Below are positions 52,829-61,078 of a stretch of DNA of 64,000 nt, in pieces. The stretch lies in NCBI RefSeq assembly GCF_038039535.1, contig NZ_JBBPHP010000010.1:62001-126000 (forward strand), written 5' to 3'. Position 1 is the stretch's first letter, and every line of letters starts with the position of its first letter. The translations under genes were made by a program, and so were the position numbers. Origin of the DNA: Catalinimonas sp038039535. Lineage in GTDB: Bacteria; Bacteroidota; Bacteroidia; Cytophagales; Cyclobacteriaceae. Below the pieces are notes generated by a model that saw only the letters and a program-made list of their open reading frames with translations, had not been told where the DNA came from and made no database searches.

Positions 52829-54187
52829 TTAGAGATCTATATTATAAGATTTCATTTTATTATAAAGTGTCTTCCTGTCAATATTAAGGACATCAGCAGC
52901 TTTGGTTTTGTTATAACCAGTTTTTTCAAGCACACTGATGATTGCTTCTCTTTCAGCGATTTTAGAAACTGATTTTAAGTTTGAAGGTTCACCTTTCTCT
53001 TCCTGACTTACAGGTTCGCTTTGCTCAAAATATACCGGGGATTTGATCTCCTCAGGCAAACATTCTAATGTAATTTTATCGGTTTGTGCCAGCAAGACTG
53101 AACGTTTGACTACATTATAAAGCTCTCTTAAATTTCCATGCCAGTAGTAGTCTTTCATCTTTGCCAACACTTCAGGATCAAAATCCTTCACCTCTTTACC
53201 TAGTTCCTGATTGGCATTGTCCAGAAAGTAGCGGGCAAACACCTTGACATCGCTACTACGCTCACGAAGCGGAGCTAAATGGATCTTGAATTCGTTGAAA
53301 CGGTGGTAAAGGTCTTCACGGAACTCTCCGTGTTTTACAGCTTCAGCAAGGTTTTCATTGGTCGCTACGATCAGACGCACATCAATAGGAATGTCTTTAG
53401 TCCCTCCTATTTTCTTAATTTTCCTCTCCTGAATTACCCTAAGTAATTTGACCTGATTTTCATATGACAAATTGCCTATTTCGTCCAGAAAAAGAGTCCC
53501 TCCATTAGCAGATTCAAAGCTTCCTTCCTTGTCATTGAGTGCGCCGGTAAAGGCCCCTTTTACATGACCAAAAAGTTCACTCCCTGCCAGATCTTTAGGT
53601 AGGGCACCGCAGTCAATTGCAATAAATGGAGCTGATTTTCTTTTACTGTAATTATGGATTTCGTTTGCGACAAATTCTTTACCAGTACCCGTCTCTCCCT
53701 GTATGATCACTGACATGTCTGTAGGAGCGATGAGTTTGATATGCTTCATCACCTGATTGGCCTGAGGGCTATCTCCTATGATAAATTTTTTCTGCTTGGG
53801 CTTTTTGGGTTTATTCTGATCTTTTTTGTTATTGAGCGCCTGCTCAATTGTAATAAGGATTTCATCGGGATAGAGCGGCTTAGTTACATAATCATACACG
53901 CCTAGTTTGATGGCTTTTACAGCCACTTTCACATCCGAATAACCCGTAATCACAATAAGCGCAGCCTCTGGGTTAATTACTTTGATTTTCTGAATAAGCT
54001 CCAAGCCATTTAAGTCAGGTAGTTTAAAATCACATAATACAAGATCACACTTATGCGATTTAAGTATTTCTATGGCAGATGAGCTATCAGAAGCTGTCTT
54101 GGTTTCGTAACCATTTTTGCTTAGAAACCGATCCAATAATAATCGGATGTCCTGATCATCATCAACAATAAGAATTTTTTTAGCCAT
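52829..54187 (-). CDS. Sigma-54-dependent response regulator (NtrC family)
   Basis: 452 residues. Receiver domain 1-120 (ILIVDDDQDIRLLLDRFLSK; aspartate in LVLCDFKLPDLNGLELIQKI; lysine in YDYVTKPLYPDE). AAA+ domain about 140-375 with Walker A GETGTGKEFVANEIH, the sigma-54 contact loop GAFTGA, Walker B GGTLFLDEIGNL and an arginine-finger region (REDLYHRFNEFKI). C-terminal Fis-type helix-turn-helix GYNKTKAADVLNIDRKTLYN. All elements needed to activate sigma-54 promoters are present. It heads the signalling operon, 28 bases before the PAS kinase, and is the only DNA-binding output in the cluster. Confidence 0.95.
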   Translation of the reverse strand: MAKKILIVDDDQDIRLLLDRFLSKNGYETKTASDSSSAIEILKSHKCDLVLCDFKLPDLNGLELIQKIKVINPEAALIVITGYSDVKVAVKAIKLGVYDYVTKPLYPDEILITIEQALNNKKDQNKPKKPKQKKFIIGDSPQANQVMKHIKLIAPTDMSVIIQGETGTGKEFVANEIHNYSKRKSAPFIAIDCGALPKDLAGSELFGHVKGAFTGALNDKEGSFESANGGTLFLDEIGNLSYENQVKLLRVIQERKIKKIGGTKDIPIDVRLIVATNENLAEAVKHGEFREDLYHRFNEFKIHLAPLRERSSDVKVFARYFLDNANQELGKEVKDFDPEVLAKMKDYYWHGNLRELYNVVKRSVLLAQTDKITLECLPEEIKSPVYFEQSEPVSQEEKGEPSNLKSVSKIAEREAIISVLEKTGYNKTKAADVLNIDRKTLYNKMKSYNIDL

Positions 54188-54284
54188 TGAACAGGATAAT
54201 AGTAGGTAAAAGTAGTTTTAATTTACAATAAATTGGGACAAAAAATAAAGTCCTCAAAATAAAAAAAGACCGAATCTCAATCTC

Positions 54285-54665
54285 CTAGCTGGAGGAATAA
54301 TTATACATATTTAGTTTAATTAATGCTTCATTTATTTTTTCCTTATTAAAAGGTTTATCTATAAAGTGGTCAATGCCCTCTACTTCAGATTGAATTTGTT
54401 TGAGCATACCATCATGGGCGCTAATCATAACAATCCTTGAGTTTTGATGATACTTCTTGATCATCGGGGCTAGGTGATAACCCAAACCATCAGGAAGGTT
54501 AAGGTCAAGAAAGAAAAGATCATATGAGTGCTTTTTCAATTTACCCATCGCTTCCTCAATCGTAAAAGCCTGGTCAGGTAAATATCCCATTTGTTTTAAT
54601 AGTGCGGAGAGTAAAAAGCAAATTTCTTTTTCGTCATCTACAATAAGAATTTTCCTCCCTTTCAT
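54285..54665 (-). CDS. Stand-alone receiver-domain protein
   Basis: 126 residues, a single receiver domain: KILIVDDEKEICFLLSALLK, phosphorylation aspartate in YDLFFLDLNLPDGLGYHLAP, serine in IVMISAHDGMLKQI and lysine in DHFIDKPFNKEKI. No output domain. It differs from the Rcp1-like protein by lacking the long loop before the aspartate. It is separated from the NtrC-type gene by 97 bases on the same strand and may act as a phosphate sink or connector for the kinases downstream. Confidence 0.9.
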   Translation of the reverse strand: MKGRKILIVDDEKEICFLLSALLKQMGYLPDQAFTIEEAMGKLKKHSYDLFFLDLNLPDGLGYHLAPMIKKYHQNSRIVMISAHDGMLKQIQSEVEGIDHFIDKPFNKEKINEALIKLNMYNYSSS

Positions 54666-54975
54666 TATTTAACTATACTCAGTATCAGTAAAAAATATAA
54701 CATGACCTTAAACTTTTTCAAAAAACGCTCCTAATCCAATAACATTCTCAGGATAAACATACTTATAATATTCAATTGTTATCCAATAGTATACAATGCT
54801 ATGGTGTCAGGCCCTAAAAAAATATTATGGGGCTAAACTATTTCAATATGTAATATGAATAAATAGTTTTTTAATTTCTCAACCTAAAGTGTAATAAAGA
54901 AAAAACCCAATATAATCAGAATTTATTTCCACAAAAAATGTAGAAAAAAGGCAACGTTTTTCGGTACTTTTAATT
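54666..54975. other. Intergenic region, no gene seen
   Basis: 310 AT-rich bases between the receiver gene start and the end of the next minus-strand gene. It must hold the promoter of the signalling block. No clear TTTG/TAnnTTTG pair, sigma-54 site, RNA fold or repeat was recognised. Confidence 0.5.
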
Positions 54976-55350
54976 CTATAACTTCAATGTCACTATATAG
55001 CTGATCCAATCACCTCCCTCAATTTTGGGCATATCAAAGATGTTATCATCATATTTGATATAAGCATAAAACCCTTCAGTCGGCAAATATACAAACTTAT
55101 ACAAGTTATTATCTATATCTTCCAGGATGTCAAGCTGCTTTTTTACCCTTTCATCTACTTTGTATATTTCTCCGACTACGCTATCCTGCTCAGTACTATA
55201 GACCATATATGGATACCAATGTTCATAATCATATAGACTAAATCCTCTCAAATTATGTTGATTACTTATACATTCGCAATCCTTAATGATATGATGGTTA
55301 GTTCCTTGCTTGCGAAGGGTACCGTAAACGAATACATTGTAAAAATCCAT
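54976..55350 (-). CDS. Gamma-glutamylcyclotransferase (AIG2)-like protein
   Basis: 124 residues from ATG 55350 (MDFYNVFVYGTLRKQGTNHH); an upstream TTG at 55365 adds five residues without support. The YGTLR-x-G loop that binds the gamma-glutamyl group is at residues 9-15. The following FSLYDYEHWYPYMV, VVGEIYKVDERVKKQLDILE and the tyrosine-rich YKFVYLPTEGFYAYIKYDDN agree with the AIG2/BtrG fold. The glutamate in LDILEDI is at the catalytic position. The family cyclises gamma-glutamyl amines or amino acids to 5-oxoproline. It is a single gene, divergent from the diacylglycerol-kinase-like gene with 74 bases between starts. Confidence 0.85.
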   Translation of the reverse strand: MDFYNVFVYGTLRKQGTNHHIIKDCECISNQHNLRGFSLYDYEHWYPYMVYSTEQDSVVGEIYKVDERVKKQLDILEDIDNNLYKFVYLPTEGFYAYIKYDDNIFDMPKIEGGDWISYIVTLKL

Positions 55351-55424
55351 TGTAGAAATTAACAAATTATAAATCTTAAACTGCGATAAATAGTAGTATA
55401 GTAGAGCATTAGTTTATAAGTAAA

Positions 55425-56306
55425 ATGAATAAAAAACGCTGTCTGTTTATCATCAACCCAATTTCAGGAATTGGCAATCAAAAACTACTTCCCGACCTAA
55501 TCAGGAAATACCTTGATCTAAACCAATATAGTTACGATATCGCTTATACGAAATATGCTGGCCATGCTCCCCAACTCACTGCCGACCACAAAGAGGATTT
55601 TGATGTTATCGTAGCAGTTGGTGGCGATGGCACCGTAAATGAAGTGGCCACCGCTTTGGTAGACTCTACTACTGCCATAGGAGTGATCCCATCAGGTTCC
55701 GGCAATGGCTTTGCCAGACATATGGAAATTTCTATGCAGGTGAACAAAGCAATTCTTCAACTCAACAGCAGCAAGGCTGAAAAATTTGATACAGGCTTAC
55801 TGAATGAGAAGACCTTTTTCAATGTCTCAGGAGTAGGTTTTGATGGCCAGATCAGTAAAACATTTGCCGAACAGCTTAAACGTGGATATTTGACCTACGC
55901 TCGCTGTATAATGGAGGAGTTTCAAACCTATACCCCGAAGAAGTTTCGCTATCAGCTTGATGATGAAATCGTTGAAGAAGATTTTTTCCTGATTGCTTTT
56001 GCTAATACCAGTCAGTACGGAAATAATGCGATCATCGCACCTCAGGCTAGTGCTAATGATGGTTTGCTTGACATAGTGCTTGTTCGCCCTTTTCCGCCTA
56101 TACATCTCCCCACTTTTACTATGATGGCACTTTTTCGTAATCTCCATCACTCGCCTTATGTCCGCATCATTAAAACTAAATCCTTTAGCCTGGAAAACGA
56201 AGAACTGGCACCTGTTCATATTGATGGCGAATTCCTGAACAATGACCCATTTATCAACGTGAGTATCAAGCCTGGAAGTTTGTTGGTGATGACACCTATT
56301 AAATAA
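55425..56306 (+). CDS. Diacylglycerol kinase-type lipid kinase (DagK/YegS family)
   Basis: 293 residues. Nucleotide-binding part: FIINPISGIGNQKLLPDLIR, the ATP loop VIVAVGGDGTVNEVATALV and GVIPSGSGNGFARHMEISM. The C-terminal beta domain has FNVSGVGFDGQISKTFAEQL, the metal-site region FANTSQYGNNAIIAPQASAN with DGLLDIVLV, and a closing HIDGEFLN. It phosphorylates a lipid hydroxyl (diacylglycerol, ceramide or similar) at the membrane surface. The genes downstream on the same strand encode an LpxH-like phosphoesterase and a glycosyltransferase, which together suggest lipid or glycolipid metabolism; 283 bases separate it from the next gene. Confidence 0.92.
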   Translation: MNKKRCLFIINPISGIGNQKLLPDLIRKYLDLNQYSYDIAYTKYAGHAPQLTADHKEDFDVIVAVGGDGTVNEVATALVDSTTAIGVIPSGSGNGFARHMEISMQVNKAILQLNSSKAEKFDTGLLNEKTFFNVSGVGFDGQISKTFAEQLKRGYLTYARCIMEEFQTYTPKKFRYQLDDEIVEEDFFLIAFANTSQYGNNAIIAPQASANDGLLDIVLVRPFPPIHLPTFTMMALFRNLHHSPYVRIIKTKSFSLENEELAPVHIDGEFLNNDPFINVSIKPGSLLVMTPIK

Positions 56307-56589
56307 TTGTTAACAACTATCTCATCCTTAGTGAAAATGTTCATATTTTATTAACCAAAGCGTAAAACCTGTTTAACCTGATTGTAATTATTTCTTGATT
56401 ACTTTATGCAATCAATTAATATGCTCTTGAAAAGCACAATCAGAGATAGTTTTGGTCAAATTCCTCTTTTAAAAATACGATATCTGAAAATCGTATACCA
56501 ATACACTTTTCCCCTCGCCTCAACTTACAGCCTTACCTCATGTGTAGAAGCGTTTCTTGGAATAAATTCATTATTAATAACTTATCATT

Positions 56590-57438
56590 ATGTCTTCAAG
56601 AAAAAGACAAGTAGAGGTAGCCATCATTTCTGATGTTCACCTGGGTACTTATGGATGTAATGCCCGTGAACTCCACAAATACCTCAAAAGCATTCAACCC
56701 AAAGTGCTTGTGCTTAACGGTGACATCATTGACATCTGGCAATTTAGCAAACGTTATTTTCCCACTACCCATATGAAGATCATTAAGCAGATCTTCAGCA
56801 TGGCGTCCAAAGGGGTACATGTTTATTATGTCACTGGTAATCATGATGAAATGCTTCGCAAATTTGAAGGTTTTACCATGGGAACACTCAAGATTGTGAA
56901 CAAATTGGTACTGGAACTGGATGGAAAAAAAGCCTGGATTTTTCATGGTGACGTGTTTGATATCACGATGAAACATTCAAAATGGCTGGCCAAATTAGGA
57001 GCAATAGGTTATGATACGCTGATTTTGCTGAATGCAATGGTCAACTTCTGTTCTGAAAAAATTGGTAAAGGAAAAGTTTCCTTCAGCAAACGGATTAAAA
57101 ACAGTGTGAAAAGCGCGGTCAAATTCATTGATGATTTTGAAAATACTGCTTCAGAGATTGCTATTTCTAATGGCTACGATTATGTGATTTGCGGACATAT
57201 TCACAACCCGGAAATCAGAAAAATAGTGGTGGAAGAGGGTAAAGTAACGTATTTGAACAGTGGCGATTGGGTTGAGAATCTTACTGCCCTGGAATACAAA
57301 AATAAAAAGTGGTCGCTTTATAAATACGGAGATGATCAGGTGCTTCATGAAGATGATCATGAAGAGGATGATCAGAGCATGGACATTTCAGTATTGTACA
57401 CTAATCTATTACAGGAGTTTCAACTCAAGAAAGTATGA
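56590..57438 (+). CDS. LpxH-like metallophosphoesterase
   Basis: 282 residues of the calcineurin-like fold with all metal motifs: AIISDVHLG (D-x-H), LVLNGDIIDIW (G-D), YYVTGNHDEM (G-N-H-D), AWIFHGDVFDI and ICGHIHNPEI (G-H-x-H). The closest well-known relatives are UDP-2,3-diacylglucosamine hydrolases of lipid A synthesis, but this longer form with a C-terminal acidic tail (EDDHEEDDQSMD) is a separate subgroup common in Bacteroidota and Alphaproteobacteria. It need not be the LpxH of this cell. Its last four bases overlap the glycosyltransferase start (ATGA), so they are translated together. Confidence 0.87.
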   Translation: MSSRKRQVEVAIISDVHLGTYGCNARELHKYLKSIQPKVLVLNGDIIDIWQFSKRYFPTTHMKIIKQIFSMASKGVHVYYVTGNHDEMLRKFEGFTMGTLKIVNKLVLELDGKKAWIFHGDVFDITMKHSKWLAKLGAIGYDTLILLNAMVNFCSEKIGKGKVSFSKRIKNSVKSAVKFIDDFENTASEIAISNGYDYVICGHIHNPEIRKIVVEEGKVTYLNSGDWVENLTALEYKNKKWSLYKYGDDQVLHEDDHEEDDQSMDISVLYTNLLQEFQLKKV

Positions 57439-58448
57439 AAGTATTATATGCTATTCAGGGAACTGGCAATGGACACGTGAGCAGAGCCAGAGACATTGTT
57501 CCTTTGCTTCAGCAGAAAACGGATCTGGACATTTTGATCAGTGGTATACAGGCTGATGTAAGTCTGCCCTATCCGGTAGCTTATCAGATGAAAGGGATGA
57601 GTTTCATTTTTGGCAAGTCAGGAGGCGTGGACCTGATAGAAACCTATAGAAAAACCAATACAAGAGAGCTATGGAAGGATATACAGCAGTTTCCGGTGGA
57701 AAAGTATGACCTTATCATCAACGATTTTGAGCCGGTTTCTGCCTGGGCATCTTACCTAAAAAAGACACCCTGTATCAGTCTCAGTCACCAAAGCGCAATA
57801 CTGGCAGCACAGTCTCCCCAACCAAAAAAAACAGATGCTTTTGGCAAAATGATACTCAAGCGTTACGCTCCCTCAGCCATGAAATATGGCTTTCATTTTG
57901 CTGCCTTTGACGAAAATATTTTTACTCCGGTCATTCGCAAGGAGATTCGTGATACAGAGGTCAAAAATAAAGGGCACTATACTGTATACCTGCCCTCTTA
58001 TGATGATGAAAAACTGATCAAGCGACTTAAGAAAATAAGCGATGTGAAATGGCATATTTTTTCAAAACATACGCAAAAGAAGTACAAAGTTAAAAACCTG
58101 AGAATTAAGCCGATCAATAACGAAAGTTTCATCAAAAGTCTCACGTCTTGTGAAGGCATCTTATGTGGTGCAGGATTTGAAACGCCTGCGGAAGCGCTTT
58201 ACCTCAACAAAAAACTCATGGTTATACCCATGAAAAACCAATACGAGCAGCATTGTAATGCCGCTGCCCTTGATACCCTGGGTATACCTGTACTGAAAAA
58301 CTTAAAGAAAAAGCACCTTCCAAAAATTGAAGATTGGGTGCAAAATGGCAAATCTCTGGCTATCAATTACCCTGACATTACAGAAGAAATCATTGATATG
58401 GTTTTGTCAAAACACCTAAGTTTGCAACCTCAAGTAAAACTAGTTTAA
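57435..58448 (+). CDS. MJ1255-like glycosyltransferase (GT-B fold)
   Basis: 337 residues. N-terminus KVLYAIQGTGNGHVSRARDI has the glycine-rich loop and HxxR of the MJ1255/UDP-glucuronosyltransferase-like family. The middle has LIINDFEPVSAWAS and CISLSHQSAI. The C-terminal nucleotide-sugar site is visible in LTSCEGILCGAGFETPAEAL with IPMKNQYEQHCNAAAL. No membrane helix; it probably works at the inner face of the membrane. Donor and acceptor are unknown. Four-base overlap with the phosphoesterase gene and a one-base gap to the GH1 gene make a tight operon, which hints that it modifies a lipid intermediate. Confidence 0.87.
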   Translation: MKVLYAIQGTGNGHVSRARDIVPLLQQKTDLDILISGIQADVSLPYPVAYQMKGMSFIFGKSGGVDLIETYRKTNTRELWKDIQQFPVEKYDLIINDFEPVSAWASYLKKTPCISLSHQSAILAAQSPQPKKTDAFGKMILKRYAPSAMKYGFHFAAFDENIFTPVIRKEIRDTEVKNKGHYTVYLPSYDDEKLIKRLKKISDVKWHIFSKHTQKKYKVKNLRIKPINNESFIKSLTSCEGILCGAGFETPAEALYLNKKLMVIPMKNQYEQHCNAAALDTLGIPVLKNLKKKHLPKIEDWVQNGKSLAINYPDITEEIIDMVLSKHLSLQPQVKLV

Positions 58449-58449
58449 G

Positions 58450-59787
58450 TTGCAAGCGAAAGATTTTGGTGATTCATTTTATTGGGGTGTATCTACAGCT
58501 GCTTATCAAACTGAAGGCGCGTACAAAAAAGACGGTAAAGGCCTTTCCATCTGGGACAAATTTGTAAGTACTAAAGGAAAAATATATCAAAATCAGCATG
58601 CGAATGTAGGATGTGATTTTTATCATCGCTACCCAGAAGACATTGACATCCTGAAGCAGTTAGGCATAAAGAATTTTCGCTTTTCCATCTCCTGGCCTCG
58701 TATATTTCCAAAAGGCAACGGTAGCCTGAATCAAAAAGGGCTTGATTTTTATAAAAAAGTAATTGACCACTGTCTGAAGCAAAGCATCACTCCCTGGATT
58801 ACACTTTATCACTGGGACTTGCCTCTTGCCTTACAGCAGCGCGGAGGTTGGACCAATCGCGACATTATCGGATGGTTTTCGGATTATGTAGATACTTGTA
58901 GCCGAGCATTCGGAGATCATGTAAAACACTGGATGGTACTTAATGAACCTTTGGTATTTACAGGTGCGGGATACTTTCTGGGCATTCATGCGCCGGGCAT
59001 GCATGGCTTACTTCCTTTCCTTTCAACTGTACATCATGCGGCCATGTGCCAGGCAGAAGGTGGACGTATTATCAGGTCAAATTTACCAGAAGCAGAAATT
59101 GGCACTACATTTTCCTGTACTATGGTAGAGCCAAGTTCAACACATCCCAGAGATTTACATGCTTCCCGTAGAGTTGATGCATTGCTTAACAGATTATTCA
59201 TTGAACCTGCCCTGGGTTTAGGCTATCCACATGATTATTTTCATTCGCTTAAGCGTATAGAAAAATATATGTACCCCGATGATGAGGTGGCTTTGCAGTT
59301 TGACTTTGATTTTATTGGCTTGCAAAATTATACCCGGGAGGTTATCCGTCATTCGTACTTCACTCCCTATATCCATGCTCGTCCGGTAGAAGCTGAAAAA
59401 AGACGAGTACCGGTAACCCTTATGAGATGGGAAGTCTACCCGGAATCCATTTATCATATACTCAAACTTTTTCATCAGAGATATAATCTGGATAACATTA
59501 TCATTACAGAAAATGGTGCAGCATTTAGAGATGTGTGGCGGAATGGAAAAGTAGAAGATCCGCAACGTAAACATTACTTGAAACAGTACATAGCACAGTG
59601 CTTGCGTGCCCAACAAGAAGGCGTACCTCTAAAAGGCTACTTTGTATGGACTTTGATGGATAACTTTGAGTGGGCCGAAGGGTACCGACCTACCTTTGGC
59701 TTGGTTCACGTTGACTTTACTACGCAAAAAAGAACAATTAAAGACTCAGGCAGGTGGTATGGCAGATTTATCAATGAAATTAGATAA
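58450..59787 (+). CDS. GH1 beta-glucosidase
   Basis: 445 residues, starting at a TTG one base after the glycosyltransferase stop; the protein then reads FYWGVSTAAYQTEGAYKKDG, as expected at a GH1 N-terminus, so the rare start is credible. Catalytic acid/base E166 is in HWMVLNEPLVF and the nucleophile E354 in IIITENGAAF; both are present. Substrate-binding LYHWDLPLALQQRGGW and the closing WTLMDNFEWAEGYRPTFGLV are complete. No signal peptide, so it acts in the cytosol on a beta-glucoside or galactoside. Being in one transcript with a glycosyltransferase is odd for a catabolic enzyme; trimming of a glycolipid or glucoside is possible. Confidence 0.94.
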   Translation: MQAKDFGDSFYWGVSTAAYQTEGAYKKDGKGLSIWDKFVSTKGKIYQNQHANVGCDFYHRYPEDIDILKQLGIKNFRFSISWPRIFPKGNGSLNQKGLDFYKKVIDHCLKQSITPWITLYHWDLPLALQQRGGWTNRDIIGWFSDYVDTCSRAFGDHVKHWMVLNEPLVFTGAGYFLGIHAPGMHGLLPFLSTVHHAAMCQAEGGRIIRSNLPEAEIGTTFSCTMVEPSSTHPRDLHASRRVDALLNRLFIEPALGLGYPHDYFHSLKRIEKYMYPDDEVALQFDFDFIGLQNYTREVIRHSYFTPYIHARPVEAEKRRVPVTLMRWEVYPESIYHILKLFHQRYNLDNIIITENGAAFRDVWRNGKVEDPQRKHYLKQYIAQCLRAQQEGVPLKGYFVWTLMDNFEWAEGYRPTFGLVHVDFTTQKRTIKDSGRWYGRFINEIR

Positions 59788-59964
59788 TCAATCCTTAACC
59801 TCCGTTACCTCTTTTTCAGGTTGCTTATCGTTTTTGCCATATACTTTCTTCAGATGAGAACTTACATTTTCATGAAAATGCTGTTGCTCAATCACTCTAT
59901 TTTTCCACTCATCTAATCGTCGTTCCCAGAAAAGGGCATTATCATAATTATTAACTGTATTCAT
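59788..59964 (-). CDS. Small basic/acidic protein of 58 residues, unknown
   Basis: A short ORF reading from ATG 59964: MNTVNNYDNALFWERRLDEW, then KNRVIEQQHFHENVSSHLKK and VYGKNDKQPEKEVTEVKD. The composition is protein-like (amphipathic helices, few rare residues) and the stop codon directly abuts the GH1 stop on the other strand. No family recognised and no signal or membrane part. It may share a transcript with the gene at 60024-60473, which lies 59 bases upstream. Existence is plausible but unproven. Confidence 0.5.
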   Translation of the reverse strand: MNTVNNYDNALFWERRLDEWKNRVIEQQHFHENVSSHLKKVYGKNDKQPEKEVTEVKD

Positions 59965-60023
59965 AACTTAAAAAATTAGGGTTAACACAAATTCAAAAAA
60001 AATGGGCAATGACTACCTAAAAA

Positions 60024-60473
60024 TTATGACTCCAACAAAACTCGGCTGGAATAGTCATTGTTCAAGAATTTTTTAGCGGATTCTCGTTCAGTAAATAGCT
60101 TAATGTGTAAGTTTTTAAATACTCTCCTGGAATTCTGCAACCATTCATGTTCAGAAAGGAGATGCAAATAAGATTCTGCTTTAGTGACTAAAGCTACTTT
60201 GCATAGATAATTGGGAGAATTAATTTCATACACCTCACTAGCCTTTTTTGACCATTTCCTCACAAATACCATAAATGCATTGTGGCTGATATCAGTAAAA
60301 TCATCTTTTATAAAAAGCCAAGTGTTCGTTTGATGAATCATCGCAATATTCATCGCTATATCCATAGTATCATGGTACAAATGAGAAGGTCCCTGGCCAT
60401 TAAAGTTAATTTCTACTGCACGTAAAGTTTTGTTGAATTCTGCTACTGCTAAACTATTGATGATTCTATGCAT
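60024..60473 (-). CDS. Unknown 149-residue protein, possible STAS/SpoIIAA-like fold
   Basis: A 149-residue soluble protein with alternating beta strands and helices: AVEINFNGQGPSHLYHDTMD, MIHQTNTWLFIKDDFTDISH, NYLCKVALVTKAESYL and a C-terminal FKNLHIKLFTERESAKKFLN. The order (strand, helix, strand WLFIKDDF, helix, strand KVALVT, helix, strand KLFTERESAKKFL) recalls SpoIIAA/STAS-like proteins of Bacteroidota, where the last element is typically followed by E-x-A-x-x-W/F-L. This is fold-level inference only. ATG start at 60473 with a 605-base gap upstream. Confidence 0.65.
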   Translation of the reverse strand: MHRIINSLAVAEFNKTLRAVEINFNGQGPSHLYHDTMDIAMNIAMIHQTNTWLFIKDDFTDISHNAFMVFVRKWSKKASEVYEINSPNYLCKVALVTKAESYLHLLSEHEWLQNSRRVFKNLHIKLFTERESAKKFLNNDYSSRVLLES

Positions 60474-61018
60474 ATTTCCAATTAATTTATATCAACCGTT
60501 TGATTCTACCCCTTAGGTATTAATTAAAAAAGATCAATAATACATATCATATTTCACGTGCAAATACTTACAAAAAAACCAAAATGCGGATCTTTATTTA
60601 TTAATATAAGAGAAAAAAATAAAAATTAACACTATAAATACGTTTATAATTACCGTTTTGTTCAAAAAAATAAAAAAATATTACGAGCTCTGAAGGAAGG
60701 AAATAGCCACTGATAAGATAAAAACTTATTCGGTGCACAAAATCTAATTATTATACTGTAAGGCAAATATTTTGTTAATACTTTAAAACAACTCGTTTAA
60801 ACACTTTTATTATTCAATAAATAATAAAAAAAGAGGAATTATTCTCGGCATATCATAATTGTTAATTACCTAAGTACAGGTTGGTTAGCGTTATTATTCA
60901 ACAGTTTATGCGACAAATTTTGTACATCAGAAACTAATAAATAACATGGGAAGATATTGTGAATAGCATTGGCAAAAATTAATATGTATATACACTTAAT
61001 TGCTATATGTTCAACCAT
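60474..61018. other. Long AT-rich intergenic region
   Basis: 545 bases with no ORF of note on either strand. It is strongly AT-rich, with A-tracts around 60590-60680 and 60815-60835 that could bend DNA. It holds the promoter of the 60024-60473 gene and ends at the terminator of the 61079-63412 gene. I see no tRNA, repeat array or clear small RNA. Confidence 0.5.
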
Positions 61019-61045
61019 AAAAAAAGCTACCTTTTGAAGTAGCTT
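61019..61045 (-). terminator. Rho-independent terminator of the TonB-dependent receptor gene
   Basis: On the minus strand AAGCTAC, an 8-base loop and GTAGCTT are followed directly by a run of T. It lies 34 bases past the stop of the gene at 61079-63412. The 7-base stem plus U-tail is a standard form. Confidence 0.8.
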
Positions 61046-61078
61046 AATTCATAATAACAACAAAAGTCTATATTTTTG

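Noticed and set aside
56406..56633. A 75-residue plus-strand protein before the phosphoesterase
   Set aside because: It overlaps the well-supported phosphoesterase start in another frame and has no recognisable features.
60474..61018. Small RNA or origin in the long AT-rich gap
   Set aside because: No DnaA-box cluster, repeats or stable fold was seen; AT-richness alone is not evidence.
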